From Oscillibacter valericigenes Sjm18-20 (GTDB lineage: Bacteria; Bacillota; Clostridia; Oscillospirales; Oscillospiraceae): 64,000 nucleotides of DNA. Below the pieces are notes generated by a model, which saw only the letters and a list, made by a program, of their open reading frames with translations, did no database searches and was not told where the DNA came from. A program made the translations under genes and the position numbers. This document shows, piece by piece, positions 1 to 10,576 of the stretch. Within the stretch, counting starts at the first letter, position 1. Each line of letters begins with the position of its first letter. The stretch covers positions 496,001-560,000 of the forward strand of contig AP012044.1 in NCBI GenBank assembly GCA_000283575.1, read 5' to 3'.

Positions 1-2025
1 GCCGGGGGTCGCAATCAAATGCTTTCCCTCAAAAGCCTCGCAGTATTCCTTTGCCGCGGTCAGATAATCCTGGCCCTCATCTGGAATCACAATTTGTCCC
101 TGGGTTTCATAGTTGCCGCCGATACCCTGAAATTCCGCCTCATCGTACCACATGCGAAGGATTGTACCGACAGGATAGGAGCCTTCATACACAGGTGTCG
201 CCTGATAACAGGTCGTCGTACCATCTATTATTAATTGAATAAAATCAGATCCATCGTAAAAATTGATCGACCAGTCGTCCCCATCAGCGGCAGACACCAG
301 AGAAATCATGATGCCAGCAGTTTGAAATTCTTCAGGTGAAACAGCGGCATAAGTATAGTCTAAAAGGCTGCTGCTCAGCTGCACATCATTTCCGCAGCCC
401 CATCCGCTGTAAGTGCCGGCAACCGTGCTCCCGTCATCCGTCGTCAGCGTCAGCTGAACGTGCGTTTGCTCATTTTTCAGTGTGGTAAAGATATCGGTTA
501 AGGCAGCGGAATTTGCAGTAGTTTCTTCGACATATTTCTGATATAGTTCCATGGCTGCCGCCGTATATGCGTCGCCGTATTGCGCAAGCATTTCAGCCGT
601 TCCGTAGTCCTGAGTAATCACGTCCGTATTGGTCACGCAGATTCTATCCCATACCGGTTTCGCGCCGCTTTCATCACAGAACAAAAGTAAATATGGCTGA
701 CCCATGCTGCCCCATTCAGTGATCCATCCATCTTCAATCTTCGTGCCTTCGGCAAGCGCCACGTTGTTGGGGTAATCTGGAAGGAGACGGTATTCCAACT
801 TGTACAGACTGATGTTGTTGTCCAGCCCTGCTGTTCCGGTATTGATTTGCGTTATCCCGGTGATTTTTGAGTCGGTGACCTTATATTCCCCGTACCCGTC
901 AGGCGGATTCGCGCCGCATTCTGCGTAGTATTCGATGGCTTGCCTCACATAATCCTTCGCGTAATCCACAACGGCGTCAGGCGCCTGAGCCTGAGAAGCG
1001 ACTTGTATTGCGATCTCTGTTCTTGCATCTCCCTTCCTTTTCGACCCTGTGAATGTACAGCCCACGGCGACAGCGGCAGCTAGAACCACGGCAATCAGCG
1101 TATAAATCTTCATTTTGGGTTTCTTTGCAAGCAGCATGATTCTCTCTCTTATGCTGCTTTTACTGCCTGTCATAGTGGTCGCGGTAATTAGTAAAGCCGT
1201 TCGCTTTTGACAGGTCATGCCGATCAGCGTGCGGCCATACTCGGCGCGCTCACGCTCGCCTAGCCGGTTGATGGTCGCCTCGTCACAAGCCAGCTCCGCA
1301 TCGCGCCGCGAGAGAAACGCCGCCCACCAGACCAGTGGGTTATACCAGTGTACAGCAAGGCAGATCACCCTCAGAACCGACCAAAAATTGTCGCCGTGCC
1401 GAAAATGAGTGGTTTCATGTTCCACCGTGTGACGCAATATCGTAGCATCCTCCGCGGCCTCCGGCGTCACATAGATTGCCGGGCGGAAAAGCCCAAACAG
1501 GCAGGGGGTGTCTGTTTCGCCCGTGATATATATGGGAAGTGCCGAGCCTCTTACTTCCAGCGGTCTGCGTGTACGGCGCAGCTGGGACGAAAATCGTCCA
1601 TTTGAAGCGGCAAACATGATAAACAAAGCAGCGGTTCCGCACAGCCAGATCGGTATAAATGCTTCACGGAAAGAGAGAACTTGTTTCATACGGGCATATT
1701 CTCCGGCCGTTTTGCTCTCCGCCACAACCTTAGGGAAATCACACATAAAATCGGACGGATAATAGCCTTCGACGCTCCCATTCGACATATGCTCGATCTG
1801 ATCTACGTTGCTTATGCTTTTGGCGTCCTGCACAACGGGAATTTTTTCAGCTGTGTTCATCACGCTGAGACGGCTGCCGCCGATATTGAACGGGATTAGC
1901 AGCCGCAGAAGTACCAGCCCCCAAAGAGCATATTGAATCCGCAGGCTGATTTTGCCTCTGAGAAGATAGCGCAGCGCGATGATAACCCCAATTAAAATGC
2001 TGGAGGTAACGACCCATTCAATCAT
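1..2025 (-). CDS. M56-family BlaR1/MecR1-like sensor metallopeptidase, C-terminus beyond window start
   Basis: The frame is open from an ATG at 2025 to the window edge, giving 675 codons with no stop, so the C-terminus is missing. The N-terminal part has several hydrophobic segments. An HExxH-type zinc site (HETTH, about residues 203-207) is followed by FRHGD and a downstream E/D-rich helix with LACDEA, the pattern of M56 antirepressor peptidases. A further membrane segment near residue 310 ends in AVGCT, and then comes a long extracytoplasmic region. The start overlaps the end of the BlaI-type repressor gene by 8 bases, so the two are translationally coupled. By family, the sensor detects a cell-wall or antibiotic signal and inactivates the repressor. 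The signal cannot be read from the sequence, because the C-terminal part does not look like a beta-lactamase-type sensor. Confidence 0.85.
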   Translation of the reverse strand, partial: MIEWVVTSSILIGVIIALRYLLRGKISLRIQYALWGLVLLRLLIPFNIGGSRLSVMNTAEKIPVVQDAKSISNVDQIEHMSNGSVEGYYPSDFMCDFPKVVAESKTAGEYARMKQVLSFREAFIPIWLCGTAALFIMFAASNGRFSSQLRRTRRPLEVRGSALPIYITGETDTPCLFGLFRPAIYVTPEAAEDATILRHTVEHETTHFRHGDNFWSVLRVICLAVHWYNPLVWWAAFLSRRDAELACDEATINRLGERERAEYGRTLIGMTCQKRTALLITATTMTGSKSSIRERIMLLAKKPKMKIYTLIAVVLAAAVAVGCTFTGSKRKGDARTEIAIQVASQAQAPDAVVDYAKDYVRQAIEYYAECGANPPDGYGEYKVTDSKITGITQINTGTAGLDNNISLYKLEYRLLPDYPNNVALAEGTKIEDGWITEWGSMGQPYLLLFCDESGAKPVWDRICVTNTDVITQDYGTAEMLAQYGDAYTAAAMELYQKYVEETTANSAALTDIFTTLKNEQTHVQLTLTTDDGSTVAGTYSGWGCGNDVQLSSSLLDYTYAAVSPEEFQTAGIMISLVSAADGDDWSINFYDGSDFIQLIIDGTTTCYQATPVYEGSYPVGTILRMWYDEAEFQGIGGNYETQGQIVIPDEGQDYLTAAKEYCEAFEGKHLIATPG

Positions 2026-2407
2026 CTTTACCCGCCTCCATTTCCCGCAAAATTTCGTATAACTCGTCGATCTCCTGCTGCGGCAACAATTGTTTTTTAG
2101 TCAGCGAACTGACCATGAGGCTTAGACTGCCTTTATAGACCCTTCCGAGGAAATCCTCTGTCTCCTGTAAGGCGGCGTCCTCACGGCGAATGAGAGGCCG
2201 GAAGGTCTTCATGCCATCCTCTGTGCCGCTGGCAACTGCACCTTTTGCCTCCATGCGGCGGAGCAGCGTCAGTGTCGTTGAGCGGTTCCAGCCCATGCGT
2301 TTTTCCAGCCACTCCGTCGCCTCACGGCCTGTTCTGGGCGATTTCTCCCAAAGGCATTCCATGACACGCCACTCGGCAGATGTGAGATTACTACTCGGAT
2401 TGCCCAT
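2018..2407 (-). CDS. BlaI/MecI/CopY-family transcriptional repressor
   Basis: A 129-residue winged-helix protein. The N-terminus has LTSAEWRVMECLWEKSPRT and then a recognition helix NRSTTLTLLRRMEAKGAV, both typical of BlaI/MecI DNA-binding domains. The C-terminal half is the helical dimerisation part, and the length is usual for the family. It is the first gene of a two-gene operon with the M56 metallopeptidase, whose start codon lies inside its last codons. The gene sits just downstream of a good sigma-A-type promoter flanked by TTAC/GTAA-type dyads, which suggests autorepression. The regulated target could be only this operon, because no beta-lactamase is visible nearby. Confidence 0.93.
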   Translation of the reverse strand: MGNPSSNLTSAEWRVMECLWEKSPRTGREATEWLEKRMGWNRSTTLTLLRRMEAKGAVASGTEDGMKTFRPLIRREDAALQETEDFLGRVYKGSLSLMVSSLTKKQLLPQQEIDELYEILREMEAGKDD

Positions 2408-2427
2408 AATGTCACGCCCCCTGCTGG

Positions 2428-2472
2428 TTACTTTTGTAAACAGAGCATAGCACGGCTGGTTACAGATGTCAA
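2428..2472 (-). promoter_or_regulatory. Promoter with BlaI-type operators for the repressor/M56 operon
   Basis: On the minus strand, TTGACA (2472-2467) and TATGCT (2449-2444) are separated by 17 bases. A perfect dyad TTAC-N4-GTAA lies at 2428-2439, just downstream of the -10. A second TGTAAC-type half-site overlaps the -35 region. BlaI-family operators carry TACA/TGTA half-sites, so autoregulation is likely. Confidence 0.7.
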
Positions 2473-2510
2473 CAGGCGGAAAACATATCCCGTTCGGAGG
2501 ATCATATACA

Positions 2511-2560
2511 AAAAAACTACGCTGTACCCGGTTTTCGTACCGGGTGCAGCGTAGTTTTTT
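2511..2560 (-). terminator. Rho-independent terminator downstream of rny
   Basis: A 16-bp nearly perfect stem (2516-2531 with 2540-2555, one G-T pair) has a short loop and is flanked by A6 on the left and T6 on the right. It can act in both directions. It ends rny transcription on the minus strand before the BlaI operon promoter. Confidence 0.85.
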
Positions 2561-2651
2561 GTAGCCTAATCCTGCCTGATAGATGCCATAAAGTTATTTT
2601 CCCGGATCGCTGTCTTACGGATGCCCGCCTGACAGCTTGGAAATTTTTGTG

Positions 2652-4199
2652 TTATTTTGCGTATTCGACCACTTTGGTCTCCCGAATGAGATGGACCTTG
2701 ATCTGCCCGGGATATTCCATCTCCTCCTCGATCTTCTTGGCCAGATCTCTCGCCAGAATTACCATTTCGTCTTCGGAGACCTGTTCGGGCTTCACCATCA
2801 CGCGGACCTCGCGTCCCGCCTGAATGGCATAGGCTTTGTCAACGCCGGGATAGCTGCCGGTGATCTCCTCAAGCTGCTGGAGACGCTTAATGTAGTTCTC
2901 CAGATTCTCGCGCCGGGCACCGGGCCGGGCCGCGGAGATCGCGTCCGCCGCCTGCACGAGGCAGGCCACGACGGTATGGGGCTCCACGTCATTGTGATGG
3001 GCTTCAATGGCGTGAATAATGTCGTCCTTTTCCTTGTACTTCCGGGCAAATTCCACGCCCAGCTGGACATGGGTACCCTCCATCTCGTGGTCCACGGATT
3101 TGCCGATGTCATGGAGCAGACCCGCCCGTTTGGCGGCCTGGGCATCTGCACCCAGCTCCGTGGCCATCATGCCGGCGATGTGGCTGACTTCAATGGAGTG
3201 CTGCAAAACGTTCTGACCGTAACTGGTGCGGTAATGGAGGCGGCCCAGCATCTTCACCAGCTCCGGATGCAGGTTCCGCACACCGGTCTCAAACACGGCC
3301 CGCTCGCCCTCGGATTTGATGACGGCATCCACCTCCCGGCGGGCCTTTTCCACCATCTCCTCAATGTGGGTGGGATGGATGCGTCCGTCGGCGATGAGCT
3401 TTTCCAGAGCCAGTCGGGCCACTTCCCGGCGGACCGGCTCAAAACAGGAGACGGTAATGGCCTCCGGCGTGTCGTCGATAATGAGGTCCACACCGGTGAG
3501 CGTCTCGATGGTGCGGATATTGCGGCCCTCGCGGCCGATGATGCGGCCCTTCATTTCGTCGTTGGGCAGAGGTACGACGCTGACGGTCATTTCTGCCACG
3601 GAGTCCGCCGCACAGCGCTGGATAGCCTGCGCCACCACCTCGCGAGCGCGGTTGTCGCACTCATCCTTCATGCGGGACTCCACTTCTTTGATCTTGAGGG
3701 CGGTCTCATGGGTCACTTCACTCTCTACCTGAGCGATCAGATAGTCCTTGGCTTCGTCTGCGGTAAAGCCGGAGATGTGCTCCAGCATTTCTGTCTGACT
3801 GCGCTTGATATTCTTGATCTCTTCGGTCTCCTTGTCCAGCTGCTGGTGCTTTTGGGCCAGAGCATCCTCCTTTTTCTCAATGGCATCGGTCTTGCGGTCA
3901 ATGGTCTCTTCCCTCTGCTGCAGGCGGTTTTCCTGCCGCTGAAGTTCAAACCGGCGTTCTTTGACTTCCTTCTCATACTCGCTGCGGTTTTTCAGGATCT
4001 CTTCTTTTGCTTCCAACAGGGCTTCTTTTTTCTTGGTTTCTGCACTTTTAATCGCCTCGTTGATGATGCGCTTTCCCTCTTCTTCGGCGCTTGAGATTTC
4101 CCTTTCAGACACTTTTTTCCGATAGCGAATACCGAGAGGGAAGCAAACCGCGCCGCCGACCGCCAACCCGATCAGGGTTGCAATGATGGTCTGCATCAC
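2652..4199 (-). CDS. rny: Ribonuclease Y (membrane-anchored endoribonuclease)
   Basis: A 515-residue protein, the usual RNase Y length. An N-terminal membrane anchor (about residues 5-25) is followed by a long charged coiled coil (about 30-200). Then comes a KH domain with [15 protein letters not shown], and an HD domain with LLHDIGKS and the later AHHND metal-binding motif. RNase Y starts bulk mRNA decay at the inner membrane in Firmicutes. The start is either GTG 4199 (9 bases from AGGAGG at 4214-4209) or the adjacent ATG 4196, and the spacing slightly favours GTG. It has its own promoter and a terminator behind it, so it is probably monocistronic. Confidence 0.97.
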   Translation of the reverse strand: MMQTIIATLIGLAVGGAVCFPLGIRYRKKVSEREISSAEEEGKRIINEAIKSAETKKKEALLEAKEEILKNRSEYEKEVKERRFELQRQENRLQQREETIDRKTDAIEKKEDALAQKHQQLDKETEEIKNIKRSQTEMLEHISGFTADEAKDYLIAQVESEVTHETALKIKEVESRMKDECDNRAREVVAQAIQRCAADSVAEMTVSVVPLPNDEMKGRIIGREGRNIRTIETLTGVDLIIDDTPEAITVSCFEPVRREVARLALEKLIADGRIHPTHIEEMVEKARREVDAVIKSEGERAVFETGVRNLHPELVKMLGRLHYRTSYGQNVLQHSIEVSHIAGMMATELGADAQAAKRAGLLHDIGKSVDHEMEGTHVQLGVEFARKYKEKDDIIHAIEAHHNDVEPHTVVACLVQAADAISAARPGARRENLENYIKRLQQLEEITGSYPGVDKAYAIQAGREVRVMVKPEQVSEDEMVILARDLAKKIEEEMEYPGQIKVHLIRETKVVEYAK

Positions 4200-4290
4200 A
4201 ATGGTTTACCTCCTGAATTTATCGGCATTTTCATGCGGGGAAATTTGGAAAAATCAGCGGCCAACCGACCGCCGACAAGAATCCTTTTTT

Positions 4291-4319
4291 AGTTTAATCG
4301 TTTGCTGCCGCCGTGTCAA
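4291..4319 (-). promoter_or_regulatory. Promoter of rny; rest of 4200-4558 without genes
   Basis: TTGACA (4319-4314) and TAAACT (4296-4291) lie 17 bases apart on the minus strand, about 90 bases upstream of rny. The remainder of the 4200-4558 gap shows no convincing gene and no strong terminator for the upstream amidase. Confidence 0.55.
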
Positions 4320-4558
4320 GAAAAAATGTATAAACTTTTAACAGAGAAGCCTCTTCCGTCCGGTGAATTTGAGGCTGATGCCCCGAAGCCGGGACTGCAC
4401 CGTTCATCTGCGGTTGCCGCCTTTGGCGTACGGTTTGCATATTTTTTCTTTATTAACAAAAAATTCCGGATAAGCGTCGGCCTGTCTGCATGATTTCCAC
4501 GCGATCTGACGGGGAGTTCAGCGCTGTGATTGCGGGGCAAAAATTGTGGGGTGCTGCC

Positions 4559-5299
4559 CTAGACGCCGATATAGGCTGCCGCCGCATAGCCCAGCTGGTC
4601 GCCGTACCGCACGGTGTACCAGCCCTGCCATTCGCCGTAAACTGTCACCGAAGCGCCGTTGGGAAGGTTGGCAATGACCGTCCCCTGAGGGGAGGGGTAG
4701 CTGCGCAGGTTCAGCGTACCGTAGGCCACTTTGACCGTTCCTGTGCGGGGGCCGGATGGATAGATGAAGGGGAGACCAAAAAACTCCGTCAGTGCCCGGA
4801 CCAGCTGTTGGGCGATGGAGTCCATATGGCCTTCTATCCAGACCGCGTCGGCGTAATTATCGTGGTAGCCGATCTCCACCAGCACCGCCGGCGCCTGGGA
4901 CTGGCGAATCTCGCCCAAAGTGGTGATGGCTTGGGTGCGCACCAGGTTGGGAAGCGGATAGATCTGCCGCAGATTGTCCGCAATCAGCTCCGCGCCCCGT
5001 TGGCCCTCAGTGCTGCCGGGATAGTAAAACGCGATGATGCCCCGGGTTGGGCTGGCTTCTCCCTGACCGGAGGCGTTGGAATGCAGAGCCAGATAAAAGT
5101 CATAGTTCCCCTGGTTGGCCTGCCGGATGGAGCTGGCGGCGGTCATGTCGGGGGTGTTCCGCTGGTAAGCGATGGCGTTGGAATTGAGGTATGGGATCAT
5201 GTGGTCCGCGAGCAGATTCATATTGTACTCTTCGGAGCCGCTCCCGGTAATATAGGGGTTCCACTCCTGAGTGGAGGGACTAAGATAAATAATAGGCAT
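4559..5299 (-). CDS. N-acetylmuramoyl-L-alanine amidase (Amidase_3 fold) with C-terminal SH3b domain
   Basis: A 246-residue protein. The ATG at 5299 is preceded by GGAGGA, and upstream in-frame codons have no ribosome site. Residues 1-180 match Amidase_3 (MurNAc-LAA) proteins: an SEEYNMN segment with the expected zinc-binding glutamate, ALHSNA with the second histidine, and VLVEIGYHDN with the catalytic glutamate region. The last 60 residues form a bacterial SH3 domain (LNLRSYPSPQGTVIANLPNG). The usual first motif GHGG is replaced by IYLSPSTQEWNPY, a variant I recall from clostridial relatives. No signal peptide is visible, so export is unexplained; the enzyme may act in the mother cell during sporulation or leave by lysis (inference). 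Confidence 0.85.
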   Translation of the reverse strand: MPIIYLSPSTQEWNPYITGSGSEEYNMNLLADHMIPYLNSNAIAYQRNTPDMTAASSIRQANQGNYDFYLALHSNASGQGEASPTRGIIAFYYPGSTEGQRGAELIADNLRQIYPLPNLVRTQAITTLGEIRQSQAPAVLVEIGYHDNYADAVWIEGHMDSIAQQLVRALTEFFGLPFIYPSGPRTGTVKVAYGTLNLRSYPSPQGTVIANLPNGASVTVYGEWQGWYTVRYGDQLGYAAAAYIGV

Positions 5300-5415
5300 G
5301 GCAAGTCCTCCGTTCGCGCAGATTTCTCCTTCTGATATATGGTATTTGCGGGAAAAATGTGCTACACTCATTAGCGAAATGCGAAATGTGAAATGCAGGA
5401 AATGAGGAAGCGTTT

Positions 5416-6645
5416 ATGAAAACGGAACGAACCTATCCCCGGGCCACCGTCTCGCCAAAAGCCGAGGCCGCCCTTCTCAGAGGGCATCCCTGGGTTTACG
5501 ACGCAGAGATCACCGCTCTGGACGGCGTGCCGGAAAACGGTGCTCTGGTGGATGTGGTCAGCAAAAAGGGTCGGTATCTGGGTACGGGGCTTTACTCGGA
5601 GAAGTCCAAAATCCGGCTCCGGCTCATTTCCCGCAACGCCAACGATACATTCGACGACGCGTTCTGGGAGCGGAAGCTCCGCTGGGCCTGGGAATACCGC
5701 AAGGCGGTGCTGCGGCCGGAGGACCTTGGCTGCTGCCGTCTTGTCTTCGGCGAGGCGGACGGTTTCCCCGGCCTGACGGTGGATCGATTTGGCCAAATTT
5801 TGTCTGTTCAGGTGCTATCTGTGGGGATGGAGCTACGAAAGAAACGGCTGTTTCCCATTCTGGTGGAGATATTGCGCCAGGATGGACAGGAAATTACCGG
5901 AGTTTATGAGCGCAACGACGCGGCCCTCCGGGAGAAGGAGGGACTGGCGGAGTACAAGGGCTGGTTTCCGCTGCCGGGGGAGACGCCGCCGGAGTGTGCC
6001 GTGACGGAAATCGTGGAAAACGGCATCAAATATCTGGTGGATGTGGAGAACGGGCAGAAGACTGGCTTTTTTCTGGACCAGAAATTCAACCGTCAGGCGG
6101 TGGGGCGGCTGGCGAAGGGGCGGACGGTGCTGGACTGCTTCACACATACCGGCTCTTTCGCCCTGAACGCCGCCATGGGCGGCGCGGCTCACGTGACCGC
6201 CGTGGACGTGTCGGAGTCGGCGGTGGAGCTGGCGAGGGACAACGTCCGCCGCAACGGTCTTGAAAACACGGTGGAGTGCGTCTGCGCCAATGTATTTGAT
6301 CTGCTTCCAGAGCTTGAGAAGCAGCCCCGGAAATACGATTTTATCATTTTGGACCCGCCGGCGTTTACGAAATCCCGGGCCACGGTGGCCAACGCCATCA
6401 CCGGATATAAGGAAATCAACTACCGGGCCATGAAGCTTTTACCCCGGGGCGGTTATCTGGCTACCTGTTCCTGCTCCCACTTTGCGACGGAGGAAAAATT
6501 TGCCGCCATGCTGCAAAGCGCCGCCCACGATGCCGGGGTCCACCTGCGGCAGATCGAGGCAAGGCAGCAGGGGCCGGACCACCCCATATTGTGGGGCGTG
6601 GACGAGACCAGTTATCTGAAATTTTATCTGTTTCAGGTGATTTGA
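5416..6645 (+). CDS. RlmI-like class I SAM-dependent 23S rRNA (cytosine-C5) methyltransferase
   Basis: A 409-residue protein, close to the RlmI/YccW family length. It has an N-terminal PUA-like RNA-binding region (about residues 1-75, with HPWVYDAEI), a central RlmI-specific domain, then a Rossmann methyltransferase fold with VLDCFTHTGSFALNA (SAM loop), AVDVSESAVELAR, and the DPPAF motif near residue 313. The CSCSHF segment near residue 355 carries the cysteine expected for C5-cytosine methylation. The ATG at 5416 has a GAGGAAG ribosome site. The leader contains short direct repeats of GCGAAATG/GTGAAATG. By family it modifies 23S rRNA; the exact base is not certain here. Confidence 0.9.
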   Translation: MKTERTYPRATVSPKAEAALLRGHPWVYDAEITALDGVPENGALVDVVSKKGRYLGTGLYSEKSKIRLRLISRNANDTFDDAFWERKLRWAWEYRKAVLRPEDLGCCRLVFGEADGFPGLTVDRFGQILSVQVLSVGMELRKKRLFPILVEILRQDGQEITGVYERNDAALREKEGLAEYKGWFPLPGETPPECAVTEIVENGIKYLVDVENGQKTGFFLDQKFNRQAVGRLAKGRTVLDCFTHTGSFALNAAMGGAAHVTAVDVSESAVELARDNVRRNGLENTVECVCANVFDLLPELEKQPRKYDFIILDPPAFTKSRATVANAITGYKEINYRAMKLLPRGGYLATCSCSHFATEEKFAAMLQSAAHDAGVHLRQIEARQQGPDHPILWGVDETSYLKFYLFQVI

Positions 6646-6667
6646 CCCGGAAAGCGGACGTTTCCTC

Positions 6668-6696
6668 TTGTAAAGCGGTAGAAAAGCGAATATAAT
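6668..6696 (+). promoter_or_regulatory. Promoter of asnS
   Basis: TTGTAA and TATAAT lie exactly 17 bases apart, about 58 bases upstream of the asnS start. The leader is too short for a T-box. Confidence 0.7.
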
Positions 6697-6753
6697 AAGT
6701 CATATTGTGCGCTGCATGATTATGCCAAAAACGAGTAAACGGGTGAACGAAAG

Positions 6754-8148
<1,395 letters not shown>

Positions 8149-8252
8149 GAGAAAAGCAAGAGGAAAGGCGTCCAATGTTGGGTGCCCTTGAATGAGAAAG
8201 ACACTATCATACGTTTTTTGGCCGTCTGCCAGACAGAATAGCGAGCAAACAA

Positions 8253-8287
8253 GAGGTACCCGGACATTTGTCCGGGTACCTCTTTTA
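8253..8287 (+). terminator. Terminator of asnS
   Basis: A perfect 12-bp stem (8253-8264 with 8271-8282) is followed by TTTTATT. The downstream stretch to 8555 has no convincing gene and leads into the glycan island. Confidence 0.9.
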
Positions 8288-8555
8288 TTACTGCTTTTTT
8301 TAAGTGCGTGGATTTATTTGCAGGCCTACCCTTTATCTCCTATAAGTGTGGTTGCAATAATAAACTATTTCTGACTTCTTTCAAAGTATTAGCCCGGGGA
8401 ATTCCGCCGGATCTCGGCAGGGCGGGGAGGCCCGCCTTTCTTGTGCCGTAGCCGGAGACTTCTCATATTTAACTGACATAAAGAAAAGATCCGGGAATAT
8501 CCTGAATATATGAGCTGCTTTCATAACAATTAAAAAAAGAAGGAAGGGCTGAGTT

Positions 8556-9614
8556 ATCTCTGCTTATAAGGTCGGAAATGATCGCCCGAGAGTTCTCCAT
8601 GGCACCATGGAGATTGGGAATCAGATGCACACGCTGGTACAGGGGCTAAAAAAGCTTGGAATTGATGCGAAATCGCTAAATTACTATCCGACTTATTTGT
8701 GCTATCCGTCCGACATGGTACTTGCTTTGAACCTTTGCCGGAATATGAGACAGGCAAATGAGGAACTCAAGAAAATTGTACCGGGTATCATCGAAACAAA
8801 CGACGTTTTTCATTTTCATTTCGGCACCAGCCTGATGCCGGATCACTCTGACCTGCCGGTGTTGAAAAGAATGGGCAAGACAATTCTGATGCATCACTGG
8901 GGCTCCGATGTCAGGCTGCGTTCGGTGGCAGCCAAATGGAATCCCTATGTAAAAGTAAAAAACGGGGATGAGAATTTTATCAGACGCAGTCTGGAGCGAC
9001 TTTCCGAATATATCGATACCTGCGTTGTCAGCGATTACGAGCTTTATGCATATGTCAGAGAATACTACGGCAAAGTCGCCGTAATTCCTCAGGCGATCAA
9101 TCTCGATGAATATAAGCCTCCGGCGGACAGGCAAAAAAACGAAAAGCTGATGGTGGTTCATGCCCCGACGAGTCCGGAGATCAAAGGCACGGACTATATA
9201 CGCAAAGCGGTGGAAGAGTTGAAGAGTCAGTATGACTTTAATTTCCGGCTTGTTCAGGGCGTTTCGCATGAGGAGGCAAAGAAAATTTATTTGGATGCGG
9301 ACCTCGTGGTTGACCAACTTCTGACGGGGACATACGGCCTATTATCGGTTGAGTGCATGGCAATGGGGAAACCGGTTATATGCTATATCAGCGACTTTAT
9401 GAAAGAAAAATATCCTGCAGAGCTGCCGCTCATTTCAACGAATCCTGACAACTTCCGGGAAACCATGGAAGCTCTCTTAAAAAACAGGGAGTACCTTGCT
9501 GAAGTTGGTAAAAATTCAAGAAAATATGCTGAGATGTACCATGATGTCGATCTGATCAGCCCCAGGCTTCTGGCTTTATATCAGGCATTATCCGATCGGG
9601 GGGAGAGGGAATGA
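8556..9614 (+). CDS. GT-B (GT1/GT4-type) glycosyltransferase, probable non-ATG start
   Basis: From the first ATG (8607) the protein has 335 residues, but homology begins earlier. The upstream codons read RVLHGTMEIGNQM, matching RVLQGTLDLSSQT in the C-terminal domain of the giant protein at 12328-16776. An in-frame TGA at 8550-8552 leaves only about 17 extra codons, with no ATG, GTG or TTG. An ATC at 8556 sits 7 bases after AGGAAGGG and would give a sensible N-terminus (xSAYKVGNDRP). FHFHFGTSL, MHHWGSDVR and the EAMALGKP-like SVECMAMGKPVIC donor-site motif support a GT-B fold. It is the first gene of a four-gene operon with ATGA overlaps. Acceptor and sugar are unknown. Confidence 0.85.
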   Translation: MSAYKVGNDRPRVLHGTMEIGNQMHTLVQGLKKLGIDAKSLNYYPTYLCYPSDMVLALNLCRNMRQANEELKKIVPGIIETNDVFHFHFGTSLMPDHSDLPVLKRMGKTILMHHWGSDVRLRSVAAKWNPYVKVKNGDENFIRRSLERLSEYIDTCVVSDYELYAYVREYYGKVAVIPQAINLDEYKPPADRQKNEKLMVVHAPTSPEIKGTDYIRKAVEELKSQYDFNFRLVQGVSHEEAKKIYLDADLVVDQLLTGTYGLLSVECMAMGKPVICYISDFMKEKYPAELPLISTNPDNFRETMEALLKNREYLAEVGKNSRKYAEMYHDVDLISPRLLALYQALSDRGERE

Positions 9615-10576
9615 CAGAGAACAAAAAGATTTTTTTAACGGGGGGCGCGGGCTTCATCGGTACAAAACTGTGCTCCGTCCTGTCCGAGTCAAATGACGTG
9701 ATGATCTACGACAATTTAAAACGCAATTCCATTCAAAATACTACCCTGCTTGAAAAACCGAATGTGCAGCTCTTTGAAGGAGATATCCTGGACAGCAATC
9801 GCTTAGAGGCTGCGGTTCGCTTATTTGACCCCGATATCGTCGTACATCTGGCCGCCATTGCTGGCATTGACACGGTCATCCGAAGCCCGGTCCAAACCAT
9901 GACGGTTAATATGATTGGAACGTATAATGTACTTAGCGCTCTGAAAAAATATGCGGCGCATCTTGAACGGCTGATCAATCTGTCCACTTCGGAGGTGTTC
10001 GGGTCCTATGCCTATAAAGTAGAAGAAGAGAGCACCACCAACCTGCAGCCGGTGGGAGAGGCTCGCTGGACCTATGCTGTAAGCAAGCTTGCGGGCGAGC
10101 ATTTGGCGCACAGCTATTACGAGGAGTACAGGCTGCCGGTGGTCTCCGTCAGGCCGTTTAACATATACGGGCCGGGACAGGTGGGAGAAGGGGCGATTCA
10201 TCAATTTGTCGTCCGGGCCATCCAGAATGAAGAGATATGCGTTCATGGAGAGGGGGACCAGATTCGGTCTTGGTGCTATATCGACGATCTTGTCAGTGGG
10301 CTGCTTCTGTGCATGGAACGAAAGGAAGCAATCGGCGATTTCTTCAATATCGGAAATCCACGGGGAACCATCACGGTTTCCATGCTCGCTCAGCTTGTCA
10401 GAAAAATCGCAAATTCCAGTTCCGTTATTCGCTACGTGCCCAAAACTTATGTGGATGTGGAGCTGCGGATTCCCAGTATTGAAAAAGCGAGAACGAAGCT
10501 TGGCTACCAGCCTGTTTTTGATCTGCCATCCGGGCTCAAAAAAACAATTGAATGGTACAGGGAGAGACTATCATGA
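9611..10576 (+). CDS. NAD(P)-dependent epimerase/dehydratase of the extended SDR family
   Basis: A 321-residue protein. It has the N-terminal Rossmann motif GGAGFIG (residues 9-15) and the catalytic YxxxK as YAVSK (near residue 156), with an upstream NLSTSEVFG serine/threonine segment. SVRPFNIYGPGQ is the usual sugar-nucleotide-binding stretch. Its start overlaps the previous stop (ATGA), and its stop overlaps the next start, so the operon is tightly coupled. By family it acts on a nucleotide-sugar as 4-epimerase, 4,6-dehydratase or decarboxylase. A following aminotransferase and acyltransferase suggest it produces a keto-sugar that is aminated and acylated. I cannot say which sugar. Confidence 0.9.
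   Translation: MTENKKIFLTGGAGFIGTKLCSVLSESNDVMIYDNLKRNSIQNTTLLEKPNVQLFEGDILDSNRLEAAVRLFDPDIVVHLAAIAGIDTVIRSPVQTMTVNMIGTYNVLSALKKYAAHLERLINLSTSEVFGSYAYKVEEESTTNLQPVGEARWTYAVSKLAGEHLAHSYYEEYRLPVVSVRPFNIYGPGQVGEGAIHQFVVRAIQNEEICVHGEGDQIRSWCYIDDLVSGLLLCMERKEAIGDFFNIGNPRGTITVSMLAQLVRKIANSSSVIRYVPKTYVDVELRIPSIEKARTKLGYQPVFDLPSGLKKTIEWYRERLS

Noticed and set aside
2637..4094. Long open frame antisense to rny
   Set aside because: It mirrors rny codon structure and gives a low-complexity His/Leu/Phe-rich product with no ribosome site; rny is unmistakable.
6646..6753. T-box leader upstream of asnS
   Set aside because: Only 108 bases are available, with a promoter 58 bases before the start and no T-box sequence.
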